A stretch of DNA of 64,000 bases, from assembly GCF_016862375.1 (NCBI RefSeq), contig NZ_BOMV01000054.1, forward strand, positions 62,001 to 126,000, read 5' to 3'. Of the stretch, positions 56,460 to 64,000 are shown piece by piece. Within the stretch, counting starts at the first letter, position 1; each line of letters starts with the position of its first letter. This DNA comes from Paractinoplanes rishiriensis. Lineage in GTDB: Bacteria; Actinomycetota; Actinomycetes; Mycobacteriales; Micromonosporaceae. The notes under the pieces are model-generated. The model was not told the DNA's origin. It ran no database searches and saw nothing but the letters and a program-made list of their open reading frames with translations. Both the position numbers and the translations under genes were made by a program.

Positions 56460-57473
56460 ATGGAACGCGTGACCCTCCTTCCCGCCCTGGCCGGCGCCGC
56501 CGGCATGGTCTTCGTCGGCGGCAGCGTCGCCGTCTCGGGCGCTCTCGCCGACGCCCCGATGTTCACCGTGCAGGCCGCCCGGTACGCCGTGGCCTGCCTG
56601 CTCCTGGTCCTCTTCGTGCGGCTGACCGGCCGCCGCCTGGTGCGCCCGCGCGGCACCGACTGGCTGTGGCTGGTGGGCGTGGTGCTGACCGGCATGCTGC
56701 TGTTCAACGTGGCCCTGGTGCTGGGCTCCCGGCACGCCGAACCGGCCGTGCTGGGCGTCGCGGTGGCCTGCGTGCCGGTGCTGCTCGCGGTGGCCGGCCC
56801 GCTGCTGGAAGGACACGGCCCGGCACCCCGCCTGGTCGCCGCGGCAGTCGTGGTGACCGGCGGTGCGGCGCTGGTGCAGGGCTTCGGTCGCGCGGATCTG
56901 ACCGGCCTGTTGTGGGCCGTGGTGACGTTCGCCTGCGAGGCCGGCTTCACGCTGCTGGCGGTGCCGGTGCTGGGCCGGCACGGCGCGTTCGGCGTCTCGG
57001 TGCACGCCTGCTGGCTGGCGGCGGTCGTCTTCGCGGTCACCGGCCTGGTCTGGGAGGGCCCGGGTGCCCTCGGCCGCCTCGGCGCGGACGACGTGCTGGC
57101 CGGCGCCTATCTGGCGGTGGCGGTGACCGCGGTGGCGTTCGTCCTCTGGTATTCCTGCGTCGAACGCATCGGCTCGGCCCGGGCCGGCCTGTTAACCGGC
57201 GTGGCCCCGATCGCGGCCGCGGTGGCCGGCGTAGCCCTGGGCGGGCCGGTGCCCGGCGTCATGGTGTGGCTCGGTGTCGCCGTGGTCGCCGCCGGCCTGG
57301 CACTCGGGTTCCGCGCCGCCCCGTCGGGGCGTGCTCCGGCCAGTTCGTCGCCACCATCTCGGACAGGTCGCGCATCGCCTGATAGAGCCGGGATTTCGCG
57401 GTGCCCTGGGCAAGACCGAGCCGATGTGCCGCCTCCGGTGTCGTCCGGCCGCGGAAGTATGTCGCGACGATGA
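56460..57473 (+). CDS. EamA/DMT family transporter with odd C-terminal extension
   Basis: 337-residue membrane transporter with ten helices in two EamA repeats, the last ending near residue 284 (VAVVAAGLALGF). Such proteins export amino acids or other metabolites; divergent MocR control fits a vitamin B6- or amine-related substrate but proves nothing. Residues 286-337 are polar, Ser/Pro-rich and unlike the family: this stretch is the antisense of a sigma-factor fragment, so the original stop seems to have been lost. ATG 56460. Confidence 0.88.
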   Translation: MERVTLLPALAGAAGMVFVGGSVAVSGALADAPMFTVQAARYAVACLLLVLFVRLTGRRLVRPRGTDWLWLVGVVLTGMLLFNVALVLGSRHAEPAVLGVAVACVPVLLAVAGPLLEGHGPAPRLVAAAVVVTGGAALVQGFGRADLTGLLWAVVTFACEAGFTLLAVPVLGRHGAFGVSVHACWLAAVVFAVTGLVWEGPGALGRLGADDVLAGAYLAVAVTAVAFVLWYSCVERIGSARAGLLTGVAPIAAAVAGVALGGPVPGVMVWLGVAVVAAGLALGFRAAPSGRAPASSSPPSRTGRASPDRAGISRCPGQDRADVPPPVSSGRGSMSRR

Positions 57474-57537
57474 TTTCCCGGTGCTGAACCGGGAGGCTCT
57501 GCAGCATCACTTCCGCTCTGGTCGGCATCCTTGGCAC
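57259..57537 (-). pseudogene. Region-4 fragment of an ECF sigma factor
   Basis: The first ~65 codons encode VMLQSLPVQHREIIVATYFR, then GRTTPEAAHRLGLAQGTAKS and RLYQAMRDLSEMVATNWPE, a clear sigma-70 region 4. Region 2 is absent upstream, and the end is a basic run that overlaps the EamA gene antisense. It looks like a relic of an ECF sigma gene cut by rearrangement. Expression as a short DNA-binding protein cannot be excluded. Confidence 0.75.
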
Positions 57538-57667
57538 TCTGCTCAGCCGGGCGCCGCAACTCCAGTGCGCAGTCGCGGCGTAGTCGCACCATTACCGGTT
57601 AAATCGGTGGCCCGGTGCACCGCCCCGTGCCACGATCGACCCGAATCGGCACCGAGAGGAGACAACC

Positions 57668-57760
57668 ATGCGAGCAACTTCCACGCTCCGGACCCCTGAC
57701 CGTCCCACCGTGGAGTTGCCCGTTGGCCTTTCTCAATCTCGGCGTCGTCGCACATGTTGA
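57668..57760 (+). CDS. Possible 30-residue leader peptide before the ribosomal-protection gene
   Basis: ATG 57668 follows GAGAGGAGACAACC, a strong ribosome site, better than that of the main gene. The peptide starts MRATSTLRTPDRPT and ends with four Arg, Thr, Cys before TGA 57760. The GTPase gene begins inside it in another frame, with its start at 57723. Leader peptides are common before inducible antibiotic-resistance genes, so translational coupling or attenuation is a fair guess. Confidence 0.5.
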   Translation: MRATSTLRTPDRPTVELPVGLSQSRRRRTC

Positions 57761-59738
57761 CGCCGGCAAAACCAGCCTGACCGAGCGCCTGCTGTTCGAG
57801 GCGGGCGTCCTGACCGAGCCCGGCAGCGTGGACGCCGGCACCACCCGCACCGACGCGATGGAGTTGGAGCGCCGGCGCGGCATCACGATCCGCGCGGCGG
57901 TGACCTCGTTCGCGATCGGCGACCTGACGGTCAACCTGCTCGACACCCCGGGCCATCCCGACTTCATCGCCGAGGTGGAGCGGTCCCTCGCGGTGCTCGA
58001 CTCGGCGGTGCTCGTGGTGTCCGGCGTCGAAGGCGTCCAGCCGCAGACCGTCGTGATCTGGCGGGCCCTGCGCCGGATCGGCGTGCCGACCGTGCTGTTC
58101 GTCAACAAGGTGGACCGCGCCGGTGCCGACGTGGCCCGGGTGGTGGCGCAGGCTCGGCACCGGCTCACTCAGAACCTCGTCCTGCTCACCGCGGTCCGCG
58201 ACGCCGGGCAGCGGCACGCGGGCGTCGACGCCGTGGCCCTCGACGCCGAGCCCGTCGTCGAGGCGGTTGCGGAGGTGGACGACCGGATCCTCGAGGCGTG
58301 GCTCGCCGGTGAGCCGCCGCGTCGCGCCGCCGTCCGCAAGGCCATCCGGAAGGGCGTACGCCGCGGCGCACTCACTCCCGTCGTGCACGGCTCGGCGCTG
58401 ACCGGCGCCGGGGTGCCGCAGTTGCGCCGGGCCCTGGCCGGTCTGTTGCCGCGCGCCCGCGAGTGGGACGGCCCGCCCGCCGGCAGCGTCTTCGCGGTCG
58501 GCCGGGACGAGAACGGCCGGCGCGCCTGGGTGCGGCTGTGGTCCGGCGAGATCCGGGTCCGCGACCGGGTCGCGTTCGCCGGACGCCGGCCCGAGCGGAT
58601 CACCCAGGTCGCGGTCAGCCGGCATGGCGGCGTGGAGGTGGACCGGGCGGCCGGCGCCGGGCAGATCGCGGTGCTGCGCGGCACGTCGGCCCGGATCGGC
58701 GAGACCCTCGGCGCCCCGCCCGAGCGGCGCGCGCACCGGTTCCCGCCGGCGACCCTCCAGGCGCTCGTCGAGCCGGTCGACCCGGCGCAGCGGACCGCGC
58801 TGTTCGCCGGGCTGGCCGAGTTGGCGGACGAGGACCCGCTGATCGGCCTGCGCCTCGACGAGCGCGCCGGCGAGGCGGTGGTCTCGCTGCACGGCGAGGT
58901 GCAGCGGGAGGTCATCGGGGCGCTGCTGGCGGACCGGTACGGGGTCAAGGCGCGCTTCGGCGACATCACCGTCGCGTGCATCGAACGGGTCACCGGCACC
59001 GGCACCGCAGCGGACCGGGTGCAGGAGAACGGCAACCCGTACCTCGCCGGGATCGGGCTCCGGATCGAGGCCGCACCGGTGGGGCACGGCATCGAGTTCG
59101 CCGCCGGAATCGAGCCCGGCCGCCTGCCGCCGGCCTTCGTGGCGGCCACCGAGGAGGGGGTACGCGCGGCCCTGCGCCAGGGCCGGTCCGGCTGGCCGGT
59201 CACCGACTGCGTGGTCACCATGACGTCCTCGCAGTACTACCCGCGGCAGAGCCGGCCGCACCAGAAATTCGACAAGTCGGTGTCGAGCGTCGCGGCGGAC
59301 TTCCGCAACCTGGCCCCGGTCGTGGTGGCCGCCGCGCTGCGCCGGGCCGGCACCCAGGTCTGCCAGCCGGTCAACCGGTTCGAACTGGACCTGCCGCGTC
59401 CGGCGCACGGCCCGGTGGCCGCGGTGTTGGGCCGCCTGGGTGCACTGATCCTGGACACCGGGCTTTTGGGGCCGCCGGTCCGGGACACCGGCCTTTCGGG
59501 GGCGCCGGTACCGGACACCGGGACCGCTGCCGGATATGTGCGGCTCACCGGGCATCTGCCGTCCGCCCAGATTCCCCGGCTCGCTGCCGCGTTGCCCGAC
59601 CTGACCACCGGCGAGGGCATTCTGGTGACCCGGTTCGACCACTACGCCCCGGTGCTGGGCCGGCCGGAACCGACCCAGCGGCGGCGTGGACCCGACCCGG
59701 CCGATCGCGAATCCTGGTTCCGCGCCGTACCTCGATGA
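57723..59738 (+). CDS. Otr(A)/Tet(M)-like ribosomal protection GTPase
   Basis: 671-residue EF-G-like GTPase that in its family removes tetracycline from ribosomes. G motifs: AHVDAGKTSLTERLL (G1), RRRGITI (G2), LDTPGHPDF (G3), FVNKVD (G4). Domains III-V follow, with YYPRQSRPHQKFDKSVSSVA in domain IV near the tip loop. TTG 57723 has GGAG 7 nt upstream and matches the usual N-terminus LNLGVVAHVD. Near residues 575-600 a repeated DTGLLGPPV/DTGLSGAPV insert is unusual. Real drug resistance is not proven by sequence. Confidence 0.88.
   Translation: MAFLNLGVVAHVDAGKTSLTERLLFEAGVLTEPGSVDAGTTRTDAMELERRRGITIRAAVTSFAIGDLTVNLLDTPGHPDFIAEVERSLAVLDSAVLVVSGVEGVQPQTVVIWRALRRIGVPTVLFVNKVDRAGADVARVVAQARHRLTQNLVLLTAVRDAGQRHAGVDAVALDAEPVVEAVAEVDDRILEAWLAGEPPRRAAVRKAIRKGVRRGALTPVVHGSALTGAGVPQLRRALAGLLPRAREWDGPPAGSVFAVGRDENGRRAWVRLWSGEIRVRDRVAFAGRRPERITQVAVSRHGGVEVDRAAGAGQIAVLRGTSARIGETLGAPPERRAHRFPPATLQALVEPVDPAQRTALFAGLAELADEDPLIGLRLDERAGEAVVSLHGEVQREVIGALLADRYGVKARFGDITVACIERVTGTGTAADRVQENGNPYLAGIGLRIEAAPVGHGIEFAAGIEPGRLPPAFVAATEEGVRAALRQGRSGWPVTDCVVTMTSSQYYPRQSRPHQKFDKSVSSVAADFRNLAPVVVAAALRRAGTQVCQPVNRFELDLPRPAHGPVAAVLGRLGALILDTGLLGPPVRDTGLSGAPVPDTGTAAGYVRLTGHLPSAQIPRLAAALPDLTTGEGILVTRFDHYAPVLGRPEPTQRRRGPDPADRESWFRAVPR
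59453..59525 (+). repeat. Imperfect in-frame repeat inside the ribosomal-protection gene
   Basis: Three related units beginning GGACACCGGG or GGACACCGGC lie at about 33-36 bp intervals. Each codes for DTG followed by a short Leu/Gly/Pro stretch. It is a small repeat expansion in a loop before the last domain. Confidence 0.65.
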
Positions 59739-59850
59739 ATTTCCTTCGGGTTTTCGATGCATTCCGGCGGATCTTGGATACACTCGGCGCCGTCGTCGAC
59801 GATCTACAGCAGACAGTCGTTCCCTCTTCGCACAACCAGAGGACACCGCT

Positions 59851-61170
59851 ATGCGACTGCAAACATCGTCCACTTTCCGGCGTGATCTGGCCCGTTCCCT
59901 CCGGCGCGTCGTTCCCGTTCTGCTAGCCACCGCCCTCGCCGTCTACGGGATGTCGGCCGCGGCCGATGCCGCCGACCCCACCAAAATCAAACTGACCAGC
60001 GCCGGCCCGGCCAAGCTCTGGGCCGGCTCGGTGAGCTCGACCGGTCCGGTCACGCCGTCGGTGCCCGAGTGCGCCGCGGTCCACTGCGACAGGCTGACCC
60101 TCGTCGTCGACCTGCCGGACAACGTCTGGCGCAAGCCCGGCGGGGTGCAGGTCGCGGTCCGCTGGGACGGCGCCACCGAGGGCGCTCTCGGCCTCTTCGT
60201 CTACCGCGGCCGCACCCTGGTGGCGAAGTCCACGGCCGGCGTCGGCCTGGCCCAGTCGCTGCTGCTGCGGTCGGCGACCGACGGCACGTACACCATCTAC
60301 GTCTCCTACGGCGTCACGTTCGGCGCCGTCGACCCCGACCCGGTGATCCCGTACGAGGCGCTGGCCGAGGTGGAGTACGACCCGGCCGCGAAGCCGGTGC
60401 GTAACCTGCTGCCCGACCTCAAGTCCCTGCCGCAGGAGAACGTCACCTACGACAACCCCGGCACGATCTTCGGCGACACCGCGCAGCCCGGTCAGTCCTG
60501 CTTCGACTCGGAACGCACCGAGCATGCCGCGGTGCAGTGCCTGCGCTTCGACCAGGTGCTGCAGAACATCGGCGAGGGCCCGGTGGAGCTGCGCTTCAAC
60601 CGGCAGGCCGGGGTGCGGCAGGACGAGCCGGTGGTCCAGCGGATCTTCCGCTCGGCCGGCGGCTACACCGACCGCGACGCCGGCCTGGTGGAGTTCCACC
60701 CGGTGCACGGCCATTACCACTTCAAGGGCTTCGCCCAGTCGGACCTGTGGCTGGCCGACAGCACCGGCAAGGTGGTCGGCACGGCTCCCGCGGCCGAGGG
60801 CGACAAGGTGAGCTTCTGCGTGGCCGACACCGACCTGGTCACGTTCGGCCGGAAGGGCGACGCGCCGATGTCCTACCCGGCGCCCGACTGCCTGGACCCG
60901 AAGAGCGTGGAGGGCACCACCGAGTACTTCTGGTACGGCATGTCCCGCGGCTGGGCGGACCGCTACAACTGGTATCTCCCCGACCAGTACATCGACACGT
61001 CCGGCCTGGCCGACGGCACGTACGTGCTGTTCACCCGGGTAGACCCGGAGAACAAACTCCAGGAGAGCAGCGACACCAACAACTGCGGCAGCGTGATCGT
61101 GCGGCTGAGCGGCCTGGCCACCGAAACCCCGGCGGCCCAGCTGCTGGGCAGCGGTCCCGCCTGCGTCTAG
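59851..61170 (+). CDS. Secreted lysyl-oxidase-domain protein
   Basis: 439-residue exported protein. A twin-Arg-rich signal (SLRRVVPVLLATALAV) ends near residue 40. The C-terminal half matches the lysyl oxidase domain: VEFHPVHGHYHFKGFAQSDL provides the copper-binding His cluster, with later DRYNWYLPDQYIDTSGLADG and several paired Cys. Bacterial members are copper amine oxidases acting outside the cell. The N-terminal ~180 residues are a beta-rich accessory region. ATG 59851 has GAGGA upstream. A large hairpin follows the stop. Confidence 0.87.
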   Translation: MRLQTSSTFRRDLARSLRRVVPVLLATALAVYGMSAAADAADPTKIKLTSAGPAKLWAGSVSSTGPVTPSVPECAAVHCDRLTLVVDLPDNVWRKPGGVQVAVRWDGATEGALGLFVYRGRTLVAKSTAGVGLAQSLLLRSATDGTYTIYVSYGVTFGAVDPDPVIPYEALAEVEYDPAAKPVRNLLPDLKSLPQENVTYDNPGTIFGDTAQPGQSCFDSERTEHAAVQCLRFDQVLQNIGEGPVELRFNRQAGVRQDEPVVQRIFRSAGGYTDRDAGLVEFHPVHGHYHFKGFAQSDLWLADSTGKVVGTAPAAEGDKVSFCVADTDLVTFGRKGDAPMSYPAPDCLDPKSVEGTTEYFWYGMSRGWADRYNWYLPDQYIDTSGLADGTYVLFTRVDPENKLQESSDTNNCGSVIVRLSGLATETPAAQLLGSGPACV

Positions 61171-61232
61171 AGCGTTTCCGGGTGGCCGCGTCCGTGCGGT
61201 TTGCGCGGACGCGGCCCACCGGAAGTCGCTCT
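61169..61232 (+). terminator. Long terminator hairpin after the lysyl oxidase gene
   Basis: The arms at 61169-61195 and about 61205-61232 pair almost throughout (AGAGCG with CGCTCT at the base, then TTCCGG and CCGGAA, GTGG and CCAC, CGCGTCCG and CGGACGCG) around a short loop. The first arm overlaps the stop codon. No T-run follows. Confidence 0.75.
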
Positions 61233-61765
61233 ATCAGAATCGGCGGTCAGTGCGGTTCTCCAGGGATGCGGGGGATTTGGTCGCCGCGGGACTGCTGGAA
61301 TGTCTGGTATATGCGCGCGGCATGGCGCCGGGCCTTGCCGTGGTCACGGCGACGCCGCAGGTCACGCCGGCCGAGGGAGGCCAGTCGCCGACAATGCCAG
61401 TTTTCTCTCCGCGGAGCCGTTGAGCTGCAAATTCAGGTGCCGGGGAGGACTGCTGACCGCGGGGCGGCTATGGCAGATTGAGGATGGCACGCCAGTTGGC
61501 TATTGCTGCGTAAACGCCCATGAGAGCGCAGGCGGTCTCGATTAGACGGTCCATGCGGTCACCCTGGCAGAAACGGAAGGCACCGACCGGGCCATCGCCG
61601 AACACCGCGGGGGAGACGCCGCCGGGGCCGAGGGGCGGTCGTCGTGGCCGGTTGGGTGCTGCGGGGTGGGCGCCCCGCCCCGATTGAGCAGTTTTCGAGA
61701 AGCCGGGGTCTCGGTGTCCTGCCTAACCTGACGATGTTTTTGTCGGCACGGCAGGGGAGTTTGCG
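61233..61765. other. Non-coding or relic DNA between lysyl oxidase and VOC genes
   Basis: About 530 bp with no convincing gene. On the minus strand a short frame (61468-61554) would give MDRLIETACALMGVYAAIAN and a few more residues; it reads like a piece of a larger protein but I cannot place it. The end carries the VOC promoter region. Confidence 0.4.
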
Positions 61766-62173
61766 ATGATCACGAAGCTGAACGTCACCTCGATCTTTGT
61801 TCTCGACAAGGATGAGGCGTTGGAGTTCTACGTTGGCAAGCTTGGGCTGGAGAAGGGTAACGACGTCCAGCAGGGGTCCTACCGGTGGCTGACCGTGCGG
61901 GTACCGGGTGAGGGCGGCACCGAGATCTCGCTGGAGCAGCCTGGTCCGCCGCTGCACGACGAGGCCACCGCCCAGCAGATCCGTGAGCTGGTCACCACGG
62001 GGGCCATGAACGGCCTCGTGCTCAACTCGGACGATGTCCAAGGGCTGTACGAGTCGCTCAAGGCCAGTGGTTTCACCGACTTCACCCAGGAGCCCACCGC
62101 CCACTTCTACGGCACCGACATGGGGCTGCGGGACCCGTTCGGCAACGCGATCCGGATCCTCCAGCAGGGCTGA
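61766..62173 (+). CDS. VOC-superfamily (glyoxalase-fold) protein
   Basis: 135-residue protein with the paired beta-alpha-beta-beta-beta units of the VOC fold: SIFVLDKDEALEFYVGKLGL in the first half and GLRDPFGNAIRILQ at the end. Metal ligands could come from Glu and His residues, but a full set is not certain. It may be a glyoxalase, a dioxygenase-like enzyme or a binding protein. ATG 61766. Confidence 0.87.
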   Translation: MITKLNVTSIFVLDKDEALEFYVGKLGLEKGNDVQQGSYRWLTVRVPGEGGTEISLEQPGPPLHDEATAQQIRELVTTGAMNGLVLNSDDVQGLYESLKASGFTDFTQEPTAHFYGTDMGLRDPFGNAIRILQQG

Positions 62174-62215
62174 GGGTCGACAAACCCCGGGTGCGCTGTA
62201 TCGTAGCCTGTCAAT

Positions 62216-62229
62216 AAGAACGTGTTCTA
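62216..62229. promoter_or_regulatory. KstR-like palindrome upstream of the DUF2993 gene
   Basis: AAGAACGTGTTCTA includes the perfect 12-bp palindrome AGAACGTGTTCT (62217-62228). It differs at one base from TAGAACGTGTTCTA, the mycobacterial KstR site as I recall it. It lies 24 bp before the GTG at 62253, where it could block transcription of the downstream gene. Confidence 0.5.
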
Positions 62230-62252
62230 GTTCTGTTGACGCGGAGGGGCCG

Positions 62253-63692
62253 GTGACGCGTTTCAGGATCGCGCGGCGACGGTGGACCCGGCTGGTGGCG
62301 TACGGGCTCGCCGGTGTGCTTTTGATTGTTCTGGTCTTTGCGGTGGTGCCGATGCCGGTCGTGAACCGGCTGCTCGGTGCCTACCTCCGCGATCTCGTGG
62401 CCGCGCAGGTCGCCTGTCCCGGCATGGCCGCCGCCCCGCCGGAAGTCACCGTGCGGGGCGGCGCGCTGCTGCCCCAACTGGTGCGCCGCCGGCTGGCCGA
62501 GATCGAGTTGACGATGCCGGACCTCACCATGAGCGGGGTCGAGCACGCGTCGTTCGCCGCCACCCTGCGTGACGTCAGCCAGCCGGAACCGGACGTCACC
62601 CGGGTCGGCAGTATGGACGCGGCGATCACCATCGGTTTCGCGAACCTGCCCGACCCGCCGGACGGTCAGCCCGTGCCCAGTTACCGCCGCGCGCCGGACG
62701 GGACGCTGGCGATCGAGGTCACGGTCCCGCCCGCGGCCGCCAAGGACGTGCGGACCAGGCTTTATCTGAAGATGGACATCAACGGGAACACCATCACCTC
62801 GACACCGCAACGACTGACAATCTTCGGGCGTACGCTGCCCGCCGCGCAGGTGGGTTCGATGACCGGCGGGGTTCGCAGGCAGAAGCTGCCGGCCCTGCCC
62901 GCGGGGCTCAACTACCGGTCGATCACCCCGAGGAGCGACGGGCTGCACGTGGCACTCGCGGGTGTGTCCACGACGCCGCTGAACCAACTGCCCACCAGCT
63001 TCGCCGGCCGTACGGTGTCCTACTCGGCGCGGGACGGGCTGCTCGGCATCTCCACCGCGTTCGAGATCCCGCCGATCGTCAACATCCCGCTGACCATCTA
63101 CGCCCAGCCCCGGCTCGCCGGCGGCGCGATGACCCTGGAGCCTCGCTCGGTGCAGATTTTCGGCGCCAACCGGCCGCCCAGCGACCTGATCGCCAAGCTG
63201 GTCCTCGCCCAGATCAAGCAGGAGGACCTGTCCCGCCGGCTGCCCGCGCTCCCGGCCGGCATCCGGTACCGGTCGGTCACGGTCGACTCCGGCGGGATCA
63301 GGGTGGTGGTCAGCGGCGTGACCGTGCAGCCGTTCTCCAGCCTGCCCAAACCGAAGGGCGCGGTGACCACGTACGGTGCTGACAAAGGTTTGCTGACCGT
63401 CACCACCGTCGGCTCGGCCGGCCGCACCATGCCCGTCACCGTCTTTGCCGCGCCCGCCATCGCCGGCAACAAACTGGAGATCGCCCCGCAGCGGATCGGG
63501 ATGTTCGACACTCTGTTCCCGGCCGCCGACGTGTTCGCCGAGCTGAAGTCGGAGAACACCACGTACGCGCTCCAGGCACTTCCGGCCGGCCTCGAGTACC
63601 GGCAGGTGGAGGTGGTTCCGGGCGGCCTCCGCATCCGGCTCACCGGTAGGGACGTGACCCTGAGCAAGGGCCTGCTGGGCGGGGGGTGCTAG
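62253..63692 (+). CDS. Large DUF2993/LmeA-like membrane-anchored protein
   Basis: 479-residue protein with a signal-anchor helix (about residues 15-36, YGLAGVLLIVLVFAVVPM) and a long beta-rich extracytoplasmic part of DUF2993 type. The closing motif of the family recurs three times: LPALPAGLNYRSITPRSDG, LPALPAGIRYRSVTVDSGG and LQALPAGLEYRQVEVVPGG. So it is roughly twice the usual length and formed by internal duplication. GTG 62253 follows GGAGGGG. It is a probable lipid-binding protein of the envelope; the ligand is unknown. Confidence 0.87.
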   Translation: MTRFRIARRRWTRLVAYGLAGVLLIVLVFAVVPMPVVNRLLGAYLRDLVAAQVACPGMAAAPPEVTVRGGALLPQLVRRRLAEIELTMPDLTMSGVEHASFAATLRDVSQPEPDVTRVGSMDAAITIGFANLPDPPDGQPVPSYRRAPDGTLAIEVTVPPAAAKDVRTRLYLKMDINGNTITSTPQRLTIFGRTLPAAQVGSMTGGVRRQKLPALPAGLNYRSITPRSDGLHVALAGVSTTPLNQLPTSFAGRTVSYSARDGLLGISTAFEIPPIVNIPLTIYAQPRLAGGAMTLEPRSVQIFGANRPPSDLIAKLVLAQIKQEDLSRRLPALPAGIRYRSVTVDSGGIRVVVSGVTVQPFSSLPKPKGAVTTYGADKGLLTVTTVGSAGRTMPVTVFAAPAIAGNKLEIAPQRIGMFDTLFPAADVFAELKSENTTYALQALPAGLEYRQVEVVPGGLRIRLTGRDVTLSKGLLGGGC

Positions 63693-63788
63693 CCCGCTTC
63701 CAGCACGAAGAAGAGGAAGCACAGGAACGCCGTCCGGGCGCCGAGGTGGGGCGGGAGGAGTTCGCCGCGAAACCGTCGTAGTGACTCG
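63693..63788. other. Short gap with an orphan frame
   Basis: No gene is called. On the minus strand, after the sigma gene stop, an open frame reads ALDESLRRFRGELLPPHL and then a hydrophobic end TAFLCFLFFVLEAG before a stop at 63690; it has no start codon. It could be a remnant of an anti-sigma or other coupled gene. Confidence 0.3.
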
Positions 63789-64000
63789 TCAAGTGCGGAA
63801 TTCCTCTCCTAGGAGCGTTCGCAGCCGGCTCAGCGCCCGAGCAGTGCGCATCTTGACCACCGAGGCGGAGACACCGAGGATCGCGGCCACCGTTTCGACG
63901 CTGTGGTCCTCAGCGTGGCGCAGCACGAGCACGGCCCGCTCCTCGACCGCGAGGCGGGCCAGCGCGTCCACCAGGGCCAGGCGCAGCTCCGGCGTCCCGG
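63789..64000 (-). CDS. ECF sigma factor, C-terminal part (runs off the window)
   Basis: The last ~69 codons of a SigE-like ECF sigma factor; the frame is still open at the window edge. It begins TPELRLALVDALARLAVEER, then LVLRHAEDHSVETVAAILGV and VVKMRTARALSRLRTLL: region 4, the -35-binding HTH. Region 2 and the start must lie beyond 64000. Confidence 0.88.
   Translation of the reverse strand, partial: GTPELRLALVDALARLAVEERAVLVLRHAEDHSVETVAAILGVSASVVKMRTARALSRLRTLLGEEFRT

Noticed and set aside
59735..59926. 63-codon ORF overlapping the end of the GTPase gene (ATGA)
   Set aside because: It ends inside the lysyl oxidase signal-peptide region, has no family and no good ribosome site.
61468..61554. 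28-codon minus-strand ORF (MDRLIETACAL...)
   Set aside because: Could be a transposase or other relic, but too short and without a match I can name.

Overview
The window is very GC-rich actinobacterial chromosome, most likely from Actinoplanes or another member of the Micromonosporaceae. The basis is codon bias, frequent GTG starts, ATGA/GTGA operon overlaps, families such as LmeA/DUF2993, TIGR04222, DUF3097, DUF2630 and AcnR, and actinobacterial versions of FabG, an InhA-like FabI and a ferrochelatase with Fe-S-type cysteines. I saw no rRNA, tRNA, CRISPR array or intact insertion sequence. It looks like ordinary chromosome with a few accessory patches.

Layout. 0-5 kb: end of an ABC-F ATPase gene, a small HTH protein, an enoyl-CoA hydratase and an ABC exporter. 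4.7-5.7 kb: non-coding, with a decaying 32-bp tandem repeat. 5.7-11.1 kb: small enzymes (TIGR03086 protein, frameshifted SET gene, Mug glycosylase, LmeA-like protein, RIO kinase, HAD protein lacking its nucleophile) and the acnR regulator. 11.2-13.5 kb: three coupled genes for a Cys/Gly-tailed TIGR04222 membrane protein, a DUF692 multinuclear iron oxygenase and its SCO6045-like partner. 13.5-19.5 kb: an SDR, a GntR-ABC operon and aconitase. 19.5-31.8 kb: a glycosyltransferase, pullulanase, lipoproteins, aminopeptidase P, PfkB kinase, thioesterase and PH-domain membrane proteins. 32-35 kb: moxR-DUF58-VWA. 35-38 kb: a secreted hydrolase, small ORFs and a two-component system. 38-41.8 kb: fabG, fabI, ferrochelatase and a HAD-IIA phosphatase. 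41.8-42.6 kb: a recombinase fragment and one copy of a dispersed repeat. 42.6-52.8 kb: an L,D-transpeptidase, a Nudix gene, and a six-gene overlapping glycan operon flanked by two secreted proteins. 53-64 kb: Nudix, DUF3097, a MocR/EamA divergent pair, an Otr(A)-like ribosomal-protection GTPase with a possible leader peptide, a lysyl-oxidase-domain protein, a VOC protein, a large DUF2993 protein and the end of an ECF sigma factor gene.

The backbone (ABC-F, small HTH, enoyl-CoA hydratase, AcnR, aconitase, MoxR-DUF58-VWA, FabG-FabI-ferrochelatase) follows the order I recall for M. tuberculosis Rv1472-Rv1485, with accessory genes inserted between the blocks. acnR and acn are 5-6 kb apart here, yet both carry a nearly identical 17-bp element upstream, which suggests they remain one regulon.

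The best candidates for undescribed biology are the DUF692/TIGR04222 trio, whose membrane protein may be a tethered peptide substrate; the 45-52 kb glycan locus; the leader ORF before the ribosomal-protection gene; and a hairpin at about 35.4 kb that would hide a perfect Shine-Dalgarno sequence. All function calls rest on sequence reading alone.
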